Of a DNA stretch of 64,000 nt, positions 1 to 7,378 are shown piece after piece. Position 1 is the first letter of the stretch. Each line of letters opens with the position of its first letter. The position numbers and the translations under genes were made by a program. The notes below the pieces were generated by a model. The model made no database searches, had not been told where the DNA came from, and was given only the letters and a program-made list of their open reading frames with translations. The stretch comes from Terriglobus roseus DSM 18391 (GTDB lineage Bacteria > Acidobacteriota > Terriglobia > Terriglobales > Acidobacteriaceae): NCBI RefSeq assembly GCF_000265425.1, contig NC_018014.1, positions 1,984,001 through 2,048,000 on the forward strand, written 5' to 3'.

Positions 1-2
1 TT

Positions 3-1637
3 GGACTCGCAGAGACAGACATTACAAGAGCAAAGGGTGGCGGCACGCTCCGTGGCCTGGACTACACGGTGACGCAGACCGCTCCAGGAGTTGGCGCAGC
101 AACCACCCCGTTTTTGATCACAACGACCACGCAGAACGGGTCGCCCACCAACGCCTCCATCACCGATCTCTCGCAGGTAACGCAGACCGGCAGCACAACC
201 CAGCAATCCCTCAGCGAAAGCGGCACCGACACCTACGCGCAGGGTCCGCCCATCCCCATCTTCGATCCAACGTTGATCGGCGAACTCGGCTATCTCCGGC
301 GCTCGAACCAGACATCGTTGATCGAAACCGCAACGACCGGGTCCACGTCCAACACCGGTCCACTCTCGTTCCTGAGCGGGGGGCTCGACTATCAGCAGGG
401 CTTCTCACCCGGCACCCAGATTGAAGCGTTCGTCGACAACGCTCCCTCCGTCCTTTATGGACCGCAGTCGCAGTACAACCCGTTCAAGTCGCCGAGTACG
501 TCCGTCACGGTAACGCAACCGCTGCTGCGCGGACGTGGACGCGCGGTCAACCTGCGCTTCGTCCGCATCGCACAGATCAATCAGAAGGTGTCACGCCTGC
601 TCTTCGAACAGCAGGTGCTCGAGACGGTCTATGGCGTCTCGCGCCTGTACTATGACCTGGTCTCGCTGGGCGAAAACATCGGCGTGAAAGAACAGTCGCT
701 TGCCGCCGCGCAACGTCTGCTCCAGGACGATCGCAATCAAGTCTCTGAAGGCACTCTCGCTCCGGTAGAGCTGACACGGGCGCAGGCGCTGGTGTCCTCA
801 AGCCGACTCGATCTCATCCAGGCGCGCGGTCAATACCGCCAGCAGGAGGTGATCCTCCGGCAGCAACTCGTCCGCAACATGGCGGACCCCGGTGTGCAGG
901 TGATGTCGATTGTCGCGACCGATCGCATCACTGTTCCAGATGCTGCGCCGCAATTGGACGTCAGCGCCCTTACGGCTGACGCACTGGCGAACCGGCCCGA
1001 CCTTGCGCAGGCCGGTCTGCAGGTCGCTGCCAACGAGGTGTCCGCGCGGGGAACAGGCAACGCAGTCAAACCACTCCTAAATCTCTACGCGAACGTGCAA
1101 GCGCGAGGCTCGTCACTGGTGCCCTACCAGAACCTCGGATCAGCCGGCACAGGTGTCGTGCAGGTGCCGACCGCACTGACGACAGGCGGGCTCCGGCTGT
1201 CAACGATCTATCAGGCCGGCATCCAATTGAATCTGCCGCTGAGAAATCGTATCGCCCAGGCCGACGCCGCCAGGGATCAGATTCAATTGCGTCGCGCCCA
1301 GGGGCGTACTGCAAAACTGGAGAACGACATCCGGCAGCAGATTGAGAACGCCAGTGTCGCTCTGGAGAACGCACATGAGGCCTATACCGCTGCCGTAGAG
1401 AGCCGCGACTACCAGCAGCAGCTACTTACCGCAGAGATTGATAAGTTCGCCGTTGGTGCCAGCACCAACTTCATGATCATTCAGGATCAGGCCTACCTGG
1501 CACAGGCGCGGTCGACCGAAGTGGCCGCCCGGTCCAATTGGATGAAGGCACAGATGGCGCTCGACCGCGCCTTGGGCGACTTGCTGTCGAAGAATCGTAT
1601 CGAGCTGGACGACGCCATTCGAGCAGACATCAAATGA
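3..1637 (+). CDS. TolC-family outer membrane efflux protein, N-terminus beyond window
   Basis: The reading frame is open to the left edge; the GTG at 69 is internal, because in-frame codons before it encode family-like sequence. The visible ~544 residues have the alternating long helices of outer membrane efflux proteins. A mid-protein stretch ending in TQPLLRGRGRAVN is the typical TolC/NodT strand-to-helix transition (known from the family), followed by a second repeat with RPDLAQAGLQV. The C-terminus is Ala/Gln-rich helix. Expected role is the trimeric outer membrane duct of a tripartite exporter; the inner membrane partners are not visible and probably lie upstream. Signal peptide and true start are outside the window. 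The family call is secure, the exported substrate unknown. Confidence 0.88.
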   Translation, partial: GLAETDITRAKGGGTLRGLDYTVTQTAPGVGAATTPFLITTTTQNGSPTNASITDLSQVTQTGSTTQQSLSESGTDTYAQGPPIPIFDPTLIGELGYLRRSNQTSLIETATTGSTSNTGPLSFLSGGLDYQQGFSPGTQIEAFVDNAPSVLYGPQSQYNPFKSPSTSVTVTQPLLRGRGRAVNLRFVRIAQINQKVSRLLFEQQVLETVYGVSRLYYDLVSLGENIGVKEQSLAAAQRLLQDDRNQVSEGTLAPVELTRAQALVSSSRLDLIQARGQYRQQEVILRQQLVRNMADPGVQVMSIVATDRITVPDAAPQLDVSALTADALANRPDLAQAGLQVAANEVSARGTGNAVKPLLNLYANVQARGSSLVPYQNLGSAGTGVVQVPTALTTGGLRLSTIYQAGIQLNLPLRNRIAQADAARDQIQLRRAQGRTAKLENDIRQQIENASVALENAHEAYTAAVESRDYQQQLLTAEIDKFAVGASTNFMIIQDQAYLAQARSTEVAARSNWMKAQMALDRALGDLLSKNRIELDDAIRADIK

Positions 1638-1770
1638 ATTTGTTTTCACAACACCGACAACTTAATAGTGCAAGTCAACGTGAGAGCGCAATGCACGCAT
1701 CTTTCTTCCTAGATGTGCCGCTTTCCGTTGCGACCTGCTGGACGAGGCGGGTATGCTTCGAGGCATCGGC

Positions 1771-1851
1771 TTAGACCCCCCTCCGGTCTGCGTGAGCGCA
1801 GATCACCGATCCACGCGGCTTGGCCGCCTAACCGCAAAGAGGGGTAACGGT
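1771..1851 (+). promoter_or_regulatory. Foldable 5' leader that can hide the ribosome binding site
   Basis: CCCCTC at 1778-1783 is a perfect complement of GAGGGG at 1839-1844, the likely Shine-Dalgarno of the methyltransferase gene. This pairing encloses two hairpins: TCTGCG/CGCAGA at 1787-1802 with loop TGAG, and GCGGC/GCCGC at 1815-1827 with loop TTG. Together they make a three-way junction. A competing hairpin, ACCG 1831-1834 with CGGT 1848-1851, would put the Shine-Dalgarno in a loop. The pairings are seen in the sequence; regulation by ligand, protein or temperature is inference. It matches no riboswitch class I can name. Confidence 0.4.
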
Positions 1852-2595
1852 ATGGCGAGCGAGCAGCAGGCAGCAGACGGATTCGGTGGTTGTTGTCTTT
1901 CCGACAGCCTTTTTGAACGTTACAGCTGGTTTTACGCCCTTTGCAGAGAGCATCTCTTCCACGACCACTCCGACGAGATTCGCGAAGCGCTCTGGGACGG
2001 TCGTGATCCCAAGGCGGGTACCCACCTGGTCGAGCTTGGTTGTGGCCCGGGCTTTTACGCCTGCCGTTTCGCGGAAAAGTTTCCGGAGATGCGTTCTACC
2101 GGCGTCGACCTTTCTCACAACCTGCTGACGCGTGCGCGTCAACGCGCCGCACGCAAGCGCCTGACGAACTGCGCCTTCTACAACGCCGACGTCCACGCAC
2201 TGCCTGCGGCGATGGAGCCCGTGCACGACATCGTCGTCTCGCGACTCTTTCTGATCGTGCCGAACCGCGAAGACGTCCTGCGAGAGATCTTCCGTGTCCT
2301 GCGTCCGGGCGGCCGATGCTTTATCGCAGAGCCTGTCAGTGCCATGCGCACGCAACTACCGCTTTCCGCAATGTGGCTGCTGGCGAAACTTACATCCTTC
2401 GGGCGAGTGCCGTACACTGAGCCGCACAAGGTGAAGACGATGTCCGCAACTGAGTTCGACGCGCTGCTCCACACAGAACCCTGGGCTGAGGTGCAGATTA
2501 CCCGTCGCGGCCGCTATCAATTCGGCGTGTGCACCAAGCCCATGGCTACGGAAGCCTCCAGTACGGCCGACACGGCGGAGTTCGCCGTTGCCTGA
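1852..2595 (+). CDS. Class I SAM-dependent methyltransferase
   Basis: 247 residues from ATG 1852, chosen because GAGGGG lies eight bases upstream; a longer frame from 1753 would run through the structured leader. Rossmann motif I is visible as VELGCGPGFYACRFAE, followed by an acidic motif II (GVDLSHNLL), the post-II region VVSRLFLIVPNRE, and LRPGGRCFIAEP as motif III. This is the UbiE/COQ5-like Methyltransf_11 fold. It is the first gene of a unit with three sugar-transfer genes and its stop overlaps the next start. A lipid, quinone-like or glycan acceptor is therefore plausible. The substrate cannot be read from sequence. Confidence 0.85.
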   Translation: MASEQQAADGFGGCCLSDSLFERYSWFYALCREHLFHDHSDEIREALWDGRDPKAGTHLVELGCGPGFYACRFAEKFPEMRSTGVDLSHNLLTRARQRAARKRLTNCAFYNADVHALPAAMEPVHDIVVSRLFLIVPNREDVLREIFRVLRPGGRCFIAEPVSAMRTQLPLSAMWLLAKLTSFGRVPYTEPHKVKTMSATEFDALLHTEPWAEVQITRRGRYQFGVCTKPMATEASSTADTAEFAVA

Positions 2596-3364
2596 TCAGT
2601 ACCCGATCCTTTCTCCAGAACATCCCTCTGCCTCCAACGCCGGGAAGTGCGCCCTCGCCGTCATGGCAAAAGCACCCCGCCCCGGTAAGGTGAAGACCCG
2701 CTTGGCTCCACCGCTCACATTGGAGCAATCGGCAGCTCTCAACACCTGTTTCCTCCGCGATACCTTCGCAAACATCGGCCAGGTCGACGGCGCGCAGGGC
2801 ATCATCTGCTACACCCCGGTGGGCGATGAGGCGATGTTCGACGGCCTCGCTCCGGAAGGTTTCGCGCTCATCTCGCAGCGTGGCGACGGCTTCGGCGAAC
2901 GTCTCCATCTTGCTGCTACCGATCTGCTGGCCTGCGGCTTTGATTCCGTGTGCCTCATCGACTCCGATAGTCCGACGATTCCTCACGCCGCGTTGCAGCA
3001 GGCCGTTGAGGCACTCGCTAAGCCCGGCGACCGTGTCGTTCTCGGCGGCTCGGACGACGGCGGCTACTATTTGATCGGTCTTAAGGCTGCGCATGCCGTG
3101 GTCTTCGAGCGCATCACGTGGAGCACAGGATCAGTCTTCGCTGAGACCGTCGAGCGTGCCGCAGAGGCAGGCCTGGAACTGGTGGAGCTGCCTCTCTGGT
3201 ACGACGTGGATGACGGTGCGACGCTGCGCGTTTTGGCTGCGGAGCTGCTGGAAGGGAAGCGGCCGCCGTTCGCGGCGATGGATGGTTTCGATGCCATCCG
3301 TACACGGGAATTTCTTCAGGCGCTGGCCGAGGGCGGATTGCAGCCATGGCAGACGGCCGGTTGA
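2588..3364 (+). CDS. DUF2064 / TIGR04282-family glycosyltransferase-like protein
   Basis: 258 residues from a TTG start that overlaps the methyltransferase stop, suggesting translational coupling. The N-terminal signature VMAKAPRPGKVKTRL is diagnostic of the TIGR04282 family (known in arsenosugar and related loci). DSDSPTIP and the GGSDDGGYYLIG stretch carry the conserved acidic residues of the GT-A-like fold, and LWYDVDDGATL completes the family pattern. An alternative ATG at 2663 would remove the first beta strand, so TTG is preferred. Neighbours suggest it works with a polyprenyl-phosphate GT2 and a GT-C enzyme. Family assignment is strong; the reaction is unproven. Confidence 0.85.
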   Translation: MPDQYPILSPEHPSASNAGKCALAVMAKAPRPGKVKTRLAPPLTLEQSAALNTCFLRDTFANIGQVDGAQGIICYTPVGDEAMFDGLAPEGFALISQRGDGFGERLHLAATDLLACGFDSVCLIDSDSPTIPHAALQQAVEALAKPGDRVVLGGSDDGGYYLIGLKAAHAVVFERITWSTGSVFAETVERAAEAGLELVELPLWYDVDDGATLRVLAAELLEGKRPPFAAMDGFDAIRTREFLQALAEGGLQPWQTAG

Positions 3365-4743
3365 AAGCGGTAGCCAAGCGCGGCGCAGCGTTGCCAGCGA
3401 CTGCGCTGGGAACCAATCTCGGACTCATCGTTCTCGGGTGCCTGCTGCTCGGCCTCTCGCGTCACCTGGCAGGCCAGATGGACCACATCCTCTTCGACTA
3501 CTCCGAGACTTCGCTCGCAGCCTTGGTCACATTCCTCGGCGCGGCGCTGCTTGTGACGCGTCAACCCGTCGACCGGGCGACGCTGCCCATCATTCTCGTC
3601 TTCGCCGCGCTCTGCCGACTGGTCTTCCTGATGCCGCGGCCGCATCTCTCCAGCGATATCTACCGGTATGTCTGGGACGGCATGATGCAACACCACGGCA
3701 TCAACCCCTACCGTTACTTTCCGGCCGATCCACACATCGCAGCCTTTCGCGATAACGCAATCTATCCGCACATTAACCGCAAAGAGTACGCGGTCACCAT
3801 CTACCCACCCGTGGCGCAGATGTTCTACTTCGTGGCCACCACCTTTGCAGCCAGTCTGACAGCCATGAAGCTGACCCTGTATGCAGCGGAGGCCGTCACG
3901 GTCTTCACGCTCATCCGCATGCTGGTCCTCCTCGGCCTGCGGCGGGAGCAGGTACTCCTTTATGCATGGAGTCCTCTGCTTATCTGGGAGGTTGGTTCCA
4001 GCGGCCACCTCGACGGCTTTCTCACCGCTCTGCTTGCACTTGCTTTGCTCTTCCGCATGCGGAATCAGCCGGTGCTGACCGGGCTGGCGCTGGGCGCGGC
4101 AGTGATGACAAAGTTCTATCCACTGCTCCTGTTACCGGCGCTCTGGCGGCGTCGTGACTGGCGCATGCCGCTTACTGTCTTGGGAGTGATCGTCGCTAGC
4201 TACTTGCCTTACCTTTCCGTAGGAAAGCGAGTCTTCGGATTCGCGGGCGGCTACGTGCAGGAAGAGGGAATTAGCACAGGTTCACGTTACTTCTTGTTGG
4301 AACTCGCGCATCACATTCCCGGCCTCGAAAATCTGCCGGCCGCTGCCTACTACGCTTTCTGCGTCCTCTGTTTCGTACCGCTCCTCTGGTGGTGCTGGCA
4401 TTTGAGCGCGAGTGCCGATCTCGCAGCGTTCCTTCGCCCAGCCGCAGCACTTGCCTTTGCGCTCATGATCTTGTTCTCGCCGCACTATCCCTGGTACGTT
4501 CTCTGGCTGGTCCCGTTTGTGGTCTTGCGGCCCAGCTTTACGATGGGCGTGTACCTCTGCGTCATCTTTTATGGTTTCACCACCATGTGGGCCGAGCCGG
4601 GCGCGAAGATGTACTTCCTCAGCAAGTGGATGTACGGGGCGGTCGCAATCGCCGCCATCCTGCAGGGAATCTACGAAGGCTGGCTGCACCGCGTCCTGCC
4701 GTTGGCCCGGCTATGGCCCGTGACGGAAGAGGGCAAGGCATAG
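3346..4743 (+). CDS. Multi-pass GT-C-type membrane glycosyltransferase
   Basis: 465 residues, starting inside the end of the previous gene (19-base overlap). About ten to twelve hydrophobic segments are visible. An early periplasmic-loop motif, SSDIYRYVWDGMMQHHGINPY, resembles the GT87/MptB-type alpha-mannosyltransferase signature, where an acidic residue after TM1 is catalytic. PHYPWYVLWLVPF near the C-terminus is also typical. Such enzymes use polyprenyl-phosphate sugars on the periplasmic side, which fits the GT2 encoded two bases downstream. Probable role: adding a hexose to a lipid or glycan acceptor. The exact sugar is unknown. Confidence 0.8.
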   Translation: MADGRLKAVAKRGAALPATALGTNLGLIVLGCLLLGLSRHLAGQMDHILFDYSETSLAALVTFLGAALLVTRQPVDRATLPIILVFAALCRLVFLMPRPHLSSDIYRYVWDGMMQHHGINPYRYFPADPHIAAFRDNAIYPHINRKEYAVTIYPPVAQMFYFVATTFAASLTAMKLTLYAAEAVTVFTLIRMLVLLGLRREQVLLYAWSPLLIWEVGSSGHLDGFLTALLALALLFRMRNQPVLTGLALGAAVMTKFYPLLLLPALWRRRDWRMPLTVLGVIVASYLPYLSVGKRVFGFAGGYVQEEGISTGSRYFLLELAHHIPGLENLPAAAYYAFCVLCFVPLLWWCWHLSASADLAAFLRPAAALAFALMILFSPHYPWYVLWLVPFVVLRPSFTMGVYLCVIFYGFTTMWAEPGAKMYFLSKWMYGAVAIAAILQGIYEGWLHRVLPLARLWPVTEEGKA

Positions 4744-4744
4744 C

Positions 4745-5452
4745 ATGCGCGTCTCTGTAATCATTCCGGCGCTGAACGAGGCGGAATCCATCGGCTTCGT
4801 CGTCAGCGAGATGCCCTGGCACCTGATTGACGAGTGCATCGTCGTCGACAATGGATCGACCGACGCCACCGCAGCAATCGCGACGGCCGCCGGAGCCCGC
4901 GTCGTCTCTGCGCCTCGCGGCTACGGCGCTGCCTGCATGGACGGTGCCGCCGCTGCGTTACCCACCAGCGATGTCCTCATCTTTCTGGACGGCGACGGTG
5001 CAGACATCCCCGCGCACATGCCCGAACTGCTGGCGCCAATCGAACGTGGCGAAAAGGACCTCGTCCTCGGCACACGCCTGGGGCCGCGGCCCAATGCGCT
5101 CAGGCGCGCGAAGGGTTCCATGCTCGCCTCACAGATCTTTGCTGGATGGTTGGTCGGCACGCTGCTGCGCCTCCGTTTTCCCGGCAAGCACTGCTACACA
5201 GACATGTGCGCCTTCCGCGCGATTCGGCGTACCTCGCTTGACTCTCTCGGCATGCGCGAGCGGACCTTCGGATGGAATCTCGAGATGCAGATCCGCGCCC
5301 TGCAGAAGGGGCTTCGCGTCGCCGAGATCCCCGTCGGCTATCGGAGTCGCTACGGCGGTATCTCCAAAGTCTCCGGCGACTTCCGGGCAAGTGTGAAAGC
5401 GGCACAACGCATCCTCGAGGTGCTCTTCCGTGTCACCGCCGAACGCACCTGA
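4745..5452 (+). CDS. GT2 family, polyprenyl-phosphate glycosyltransferase-like
   Basis: 235 residues; ATG lies one base after the preceding stop. N-terminal VSVIIPALNEAESIGFVV and VVDNGSTDAT are the GT2 nucleotide-binding strands. FLDGDGADIPAHM carries the metal-binding acidic cluster equivalent to DxD. The C-terminal GYRSRYGGISKVSG matches the dolichyl-phosphate mannose synthase-like group. No C-terminal membrane segments are present. Expected reaction is transfer of a sugar from a nucleotide donor to polyprenyl phosphate on the cytoplasmic face, feeding the adjacent GT-C enzyme. It ends the four-gene unit. Confidence 0.85.
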   Translation: MRVSVIIPALNEAESIGFVVSEMPWHLIDECIVVDNGSTDATAAIATAAGARVVSAPRGYGAACMDGAAAALPTSDVLIFLDGDGADIPAHMPELLAPIERGEKDLVLGTRLGPRPNALRRAKGSMLASQIFAGWLVGTLLRLRFPGKHCYTDMCAFRAIRRTSLDSLGMRERTFGWNLEMQIRALQKGLRVAEIPVGYRSRYGGISKVSGDFRASVKAAQRILEVLFRVTAERT

Positions 5453-5617
5453 CTGGTGCGTCGGTTAGACAACGGTTGTCGCCGCATCTTCGCCCTGCAA
5501 AACCACAACTTCCATCGCAAGATCGCGTCTTATGAGGTACGGGCCGGCCGCCACGATCAACCGGCCAGCTTTCTGAACCGAACGGTTCGGAGGCCGAGGC
5601 CCGACGGAGTCACGACG

Positions 5618-7183
5618 ATGCAGTCAAAGTTTGGATCGCGCCCCCTTGCAGTCTCTTCTCGCTTTGCCGGTTCGCTCGCTCTTGCGGCAATTCTTCTTGC
5701 GCCGGCCGCGACTGGTTTCGCGCAGACCGCCCAGAAGGGCCCGAGCGACGCCCAGGTGGAAGCAAACGTCCTGAAGGCCTTCGCCGCAGACGGCAAGCTG
5801 GCGAATCAGCCCATCAATACCTCTACTGTCTTCGGCACCGTTACGCTCACCGGTTCGGTCAGCGACGAAGCCGCGCGTGACGCCGCGGAACAGATCGCAT
5901 CGCGCACCGCGGGTGTGAAGAAGGTCATCGACCAGCTCACGGTCGGCGCGCCGCAGGAAGCGGACAATGATCCTGCAACCGGGAACAGCCTGCCCAACGG
6001 CGCGGCGATGCCCGCAGCGCAGGCCGGTCAGATCGTAGCGCGCAATCCGCAGGGCAACGCCGACAACGGCAACATGGGCCCCGACGCGCAGGCAGTCCAG
6101 CAGGGACAGGCAGCGCTCCAGGACGAGGGCAGCCAGGACCCCCAACAGGCCGGCGCTTCGCAGGGCCAGCCGCAATACTCGCAGCAGCAGCCCGGCTATC
6201 CGCAGGGGCAGCCCCAGTACTCCCAGCAGCAACCCGGCTACGGTCAGCAGCAGCCTGCATATGGCCAGCAGGGATACCCGCCGCAGCAGGGCTATCCGCA
6301 GGGCGGCTATCCCCAGCAGGGAGCGCCGCAGTATGGCGATCCGCAGGCCAACGGTGGCTATCCGACCCCGCAGCAGCAGCCGGGTCGTCTATATCACCGC
6401 GACTATGAGCGCCAGATGGCAGCGCGGCAGGGTGGCCAGCAGGGATACGGCGCACCGCAGGGATATGCAGCGCCCCAGGGTCAGCCCGGCGGACAGACTG
6501 TTGTGATTCCTCCGGGAACCGACATCGCCGTCCGCATCAACCACTGGATCTCCAGCGGTGACGCTGCACCCGGTTCCAGCTTCTCGGCACTCGTGTCGAA
6601 CGACATCGTCGCGGGTGGCGCCGTAGCCATCCCCCGCGGAGCCACCGTACAGGGCACAGTTCTCGATGCCAAAGGCGCCGGCGCACTCAAGGGCCGTGGC
6701 GAGCTGACGCTCGCGCTCAACATGCTCGAACTCGGCGGCCAGCAGATTCCGCTGCAGAGCGAGCCATTTTTCGTCAGCGGTCGCGATAAGGCCGCGCAGT
6801 CCATCGGTTCCACTATCGTTGGTGCTGGCGTTGGCGCCCTGATCGGCGCCGCCATCGGTCGTGGCACGGGCGCAGCCATCGGCGCAGGCGTTGGTGGTGC
6901 GGCCGGTCTCGGCGCATCGGCTGCTTCCAACGGCGGACAGGCGAACCTGCCACCAGAGGCCCTGCTGCACTTCCGCCTCACGACACCCGTGCAGGTCATG
7001 ACGGTCTCTGAAGCCGAGATGCAGCGGCTCGGCGGCTACGCAGGCCCGGCGAATGCCTATGTTGGTGGCGGCGTTCCCGCTCCCTATCCCTACGTTCAGC
7101 CCTACCCGGCAACTGTGGGTATCTACGCCTATCCCGCACCGTACTATCGCCGTGGCTACTACCGTCGCGGCTACTGGTACTAG
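5618..7183 (+). CDS. Secreted BON-domain protein with Gln/Pro/Gly/Tyr-rich linker and glycine zipper
   Basis: 521 residues from ATG 5618, with GGAG at 5605-5608; the upstream in-frame extension to 5456 has no Shine-Dalgarno and would precede the signal peptide. Order: signal peptide ending ATGFAQT, one BON domain (about 45-110, with FGTVTLTGSVSDEAA), then a long repeat region of QQPGYPQGQPQYS-like units (about 175-285). A beta-rich domain beginning VVIPPGTDIAVRINHW follows (about 300-395), then a glycine-zipper hairpin, GAGVGALIGAAIGRG, and a Tyr/Pro/Arg tail. BON domains are known to bind membranes. Likely an envelope protein; molecular function unknown. Confidence 0.8.
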   Translation: MQSKFGSRPLAVSSRFAGSLALAAILLAPAATGFAQTAQKGPSDAQVEANVLKAFAADGKLANQPINTSTVFGTVTLTGSVSDEAARDAAEQIASRTAGVKKVIDQLTVGAPQEADNDPATGNSLPNGAAMPAAQAGQIVARNPQGNADNGNMGPDAQAVQQGQAALQDEGSQDPQQAGASQGQPQYSQQQPGYPQGQPQYSQQQPGYGQQQPAYGQQGYPPQQGYPQGGYPQQGAPQYGDPQANGGYPTPQQQPGRLYHRDYERQMAARQGGQQGYGAPQGYAAPQGQPGGQTVVIPPGTDIAVRINHWISSGDAAPGSSFSALVSNDIVAGGAVAIPRGATVQGTVLDAKGAGALKGRGELTLALNMLELGGQQIPLQSEPFFVSGRDKAAQSIGSTIVGAGVGALIGAAIGRGTGAAIGAGVGGAAGLGASAASNGGQANLPPEALLHFRLTTPVQVMTVSEAEMQRLGGYAGPANAYVGGGVPAPYPYVQPYPATVGIYAYPAPYYRRGYYRRGYWY

Positions 7184-7203
7184 TCCTCAAATCCGTTCGA
7201 CGG

Positions 7204-7232
7204 AGGGCCGCGGCGAATCTGCCGCGGCCTTT
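7204..7232 (+). terminator. Intrinsic terminator after BON gene
   Basis: GGCCGCGGC at 7206-7214 pairs perfectly with GCCGCGGCC at 7221-7229 around a six-base loop and is followed by a short TTT run. It lies 20 bases after the BON gene stop. Confidence 0.8.
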
Positions 7233-7378
7233 CTGCATTCGCCGTTTCGCCGCTCATTTATACTCGGAAGCAGCGCCGCGCTCTGTGCGCTCGCACGGTT
7301 GCGCGCTTTGCGCAGGCCATGCGTGTCACGCACGCGTTGGATCGCACTGAGTTCTCTGAAGGGTCTCCGCCAAAAGCA

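Noticed and set aside
5456-5617. Longer start for the BON protein
   Set aside because: ATG 5618 has GGAG and directly begins a signal peptide.
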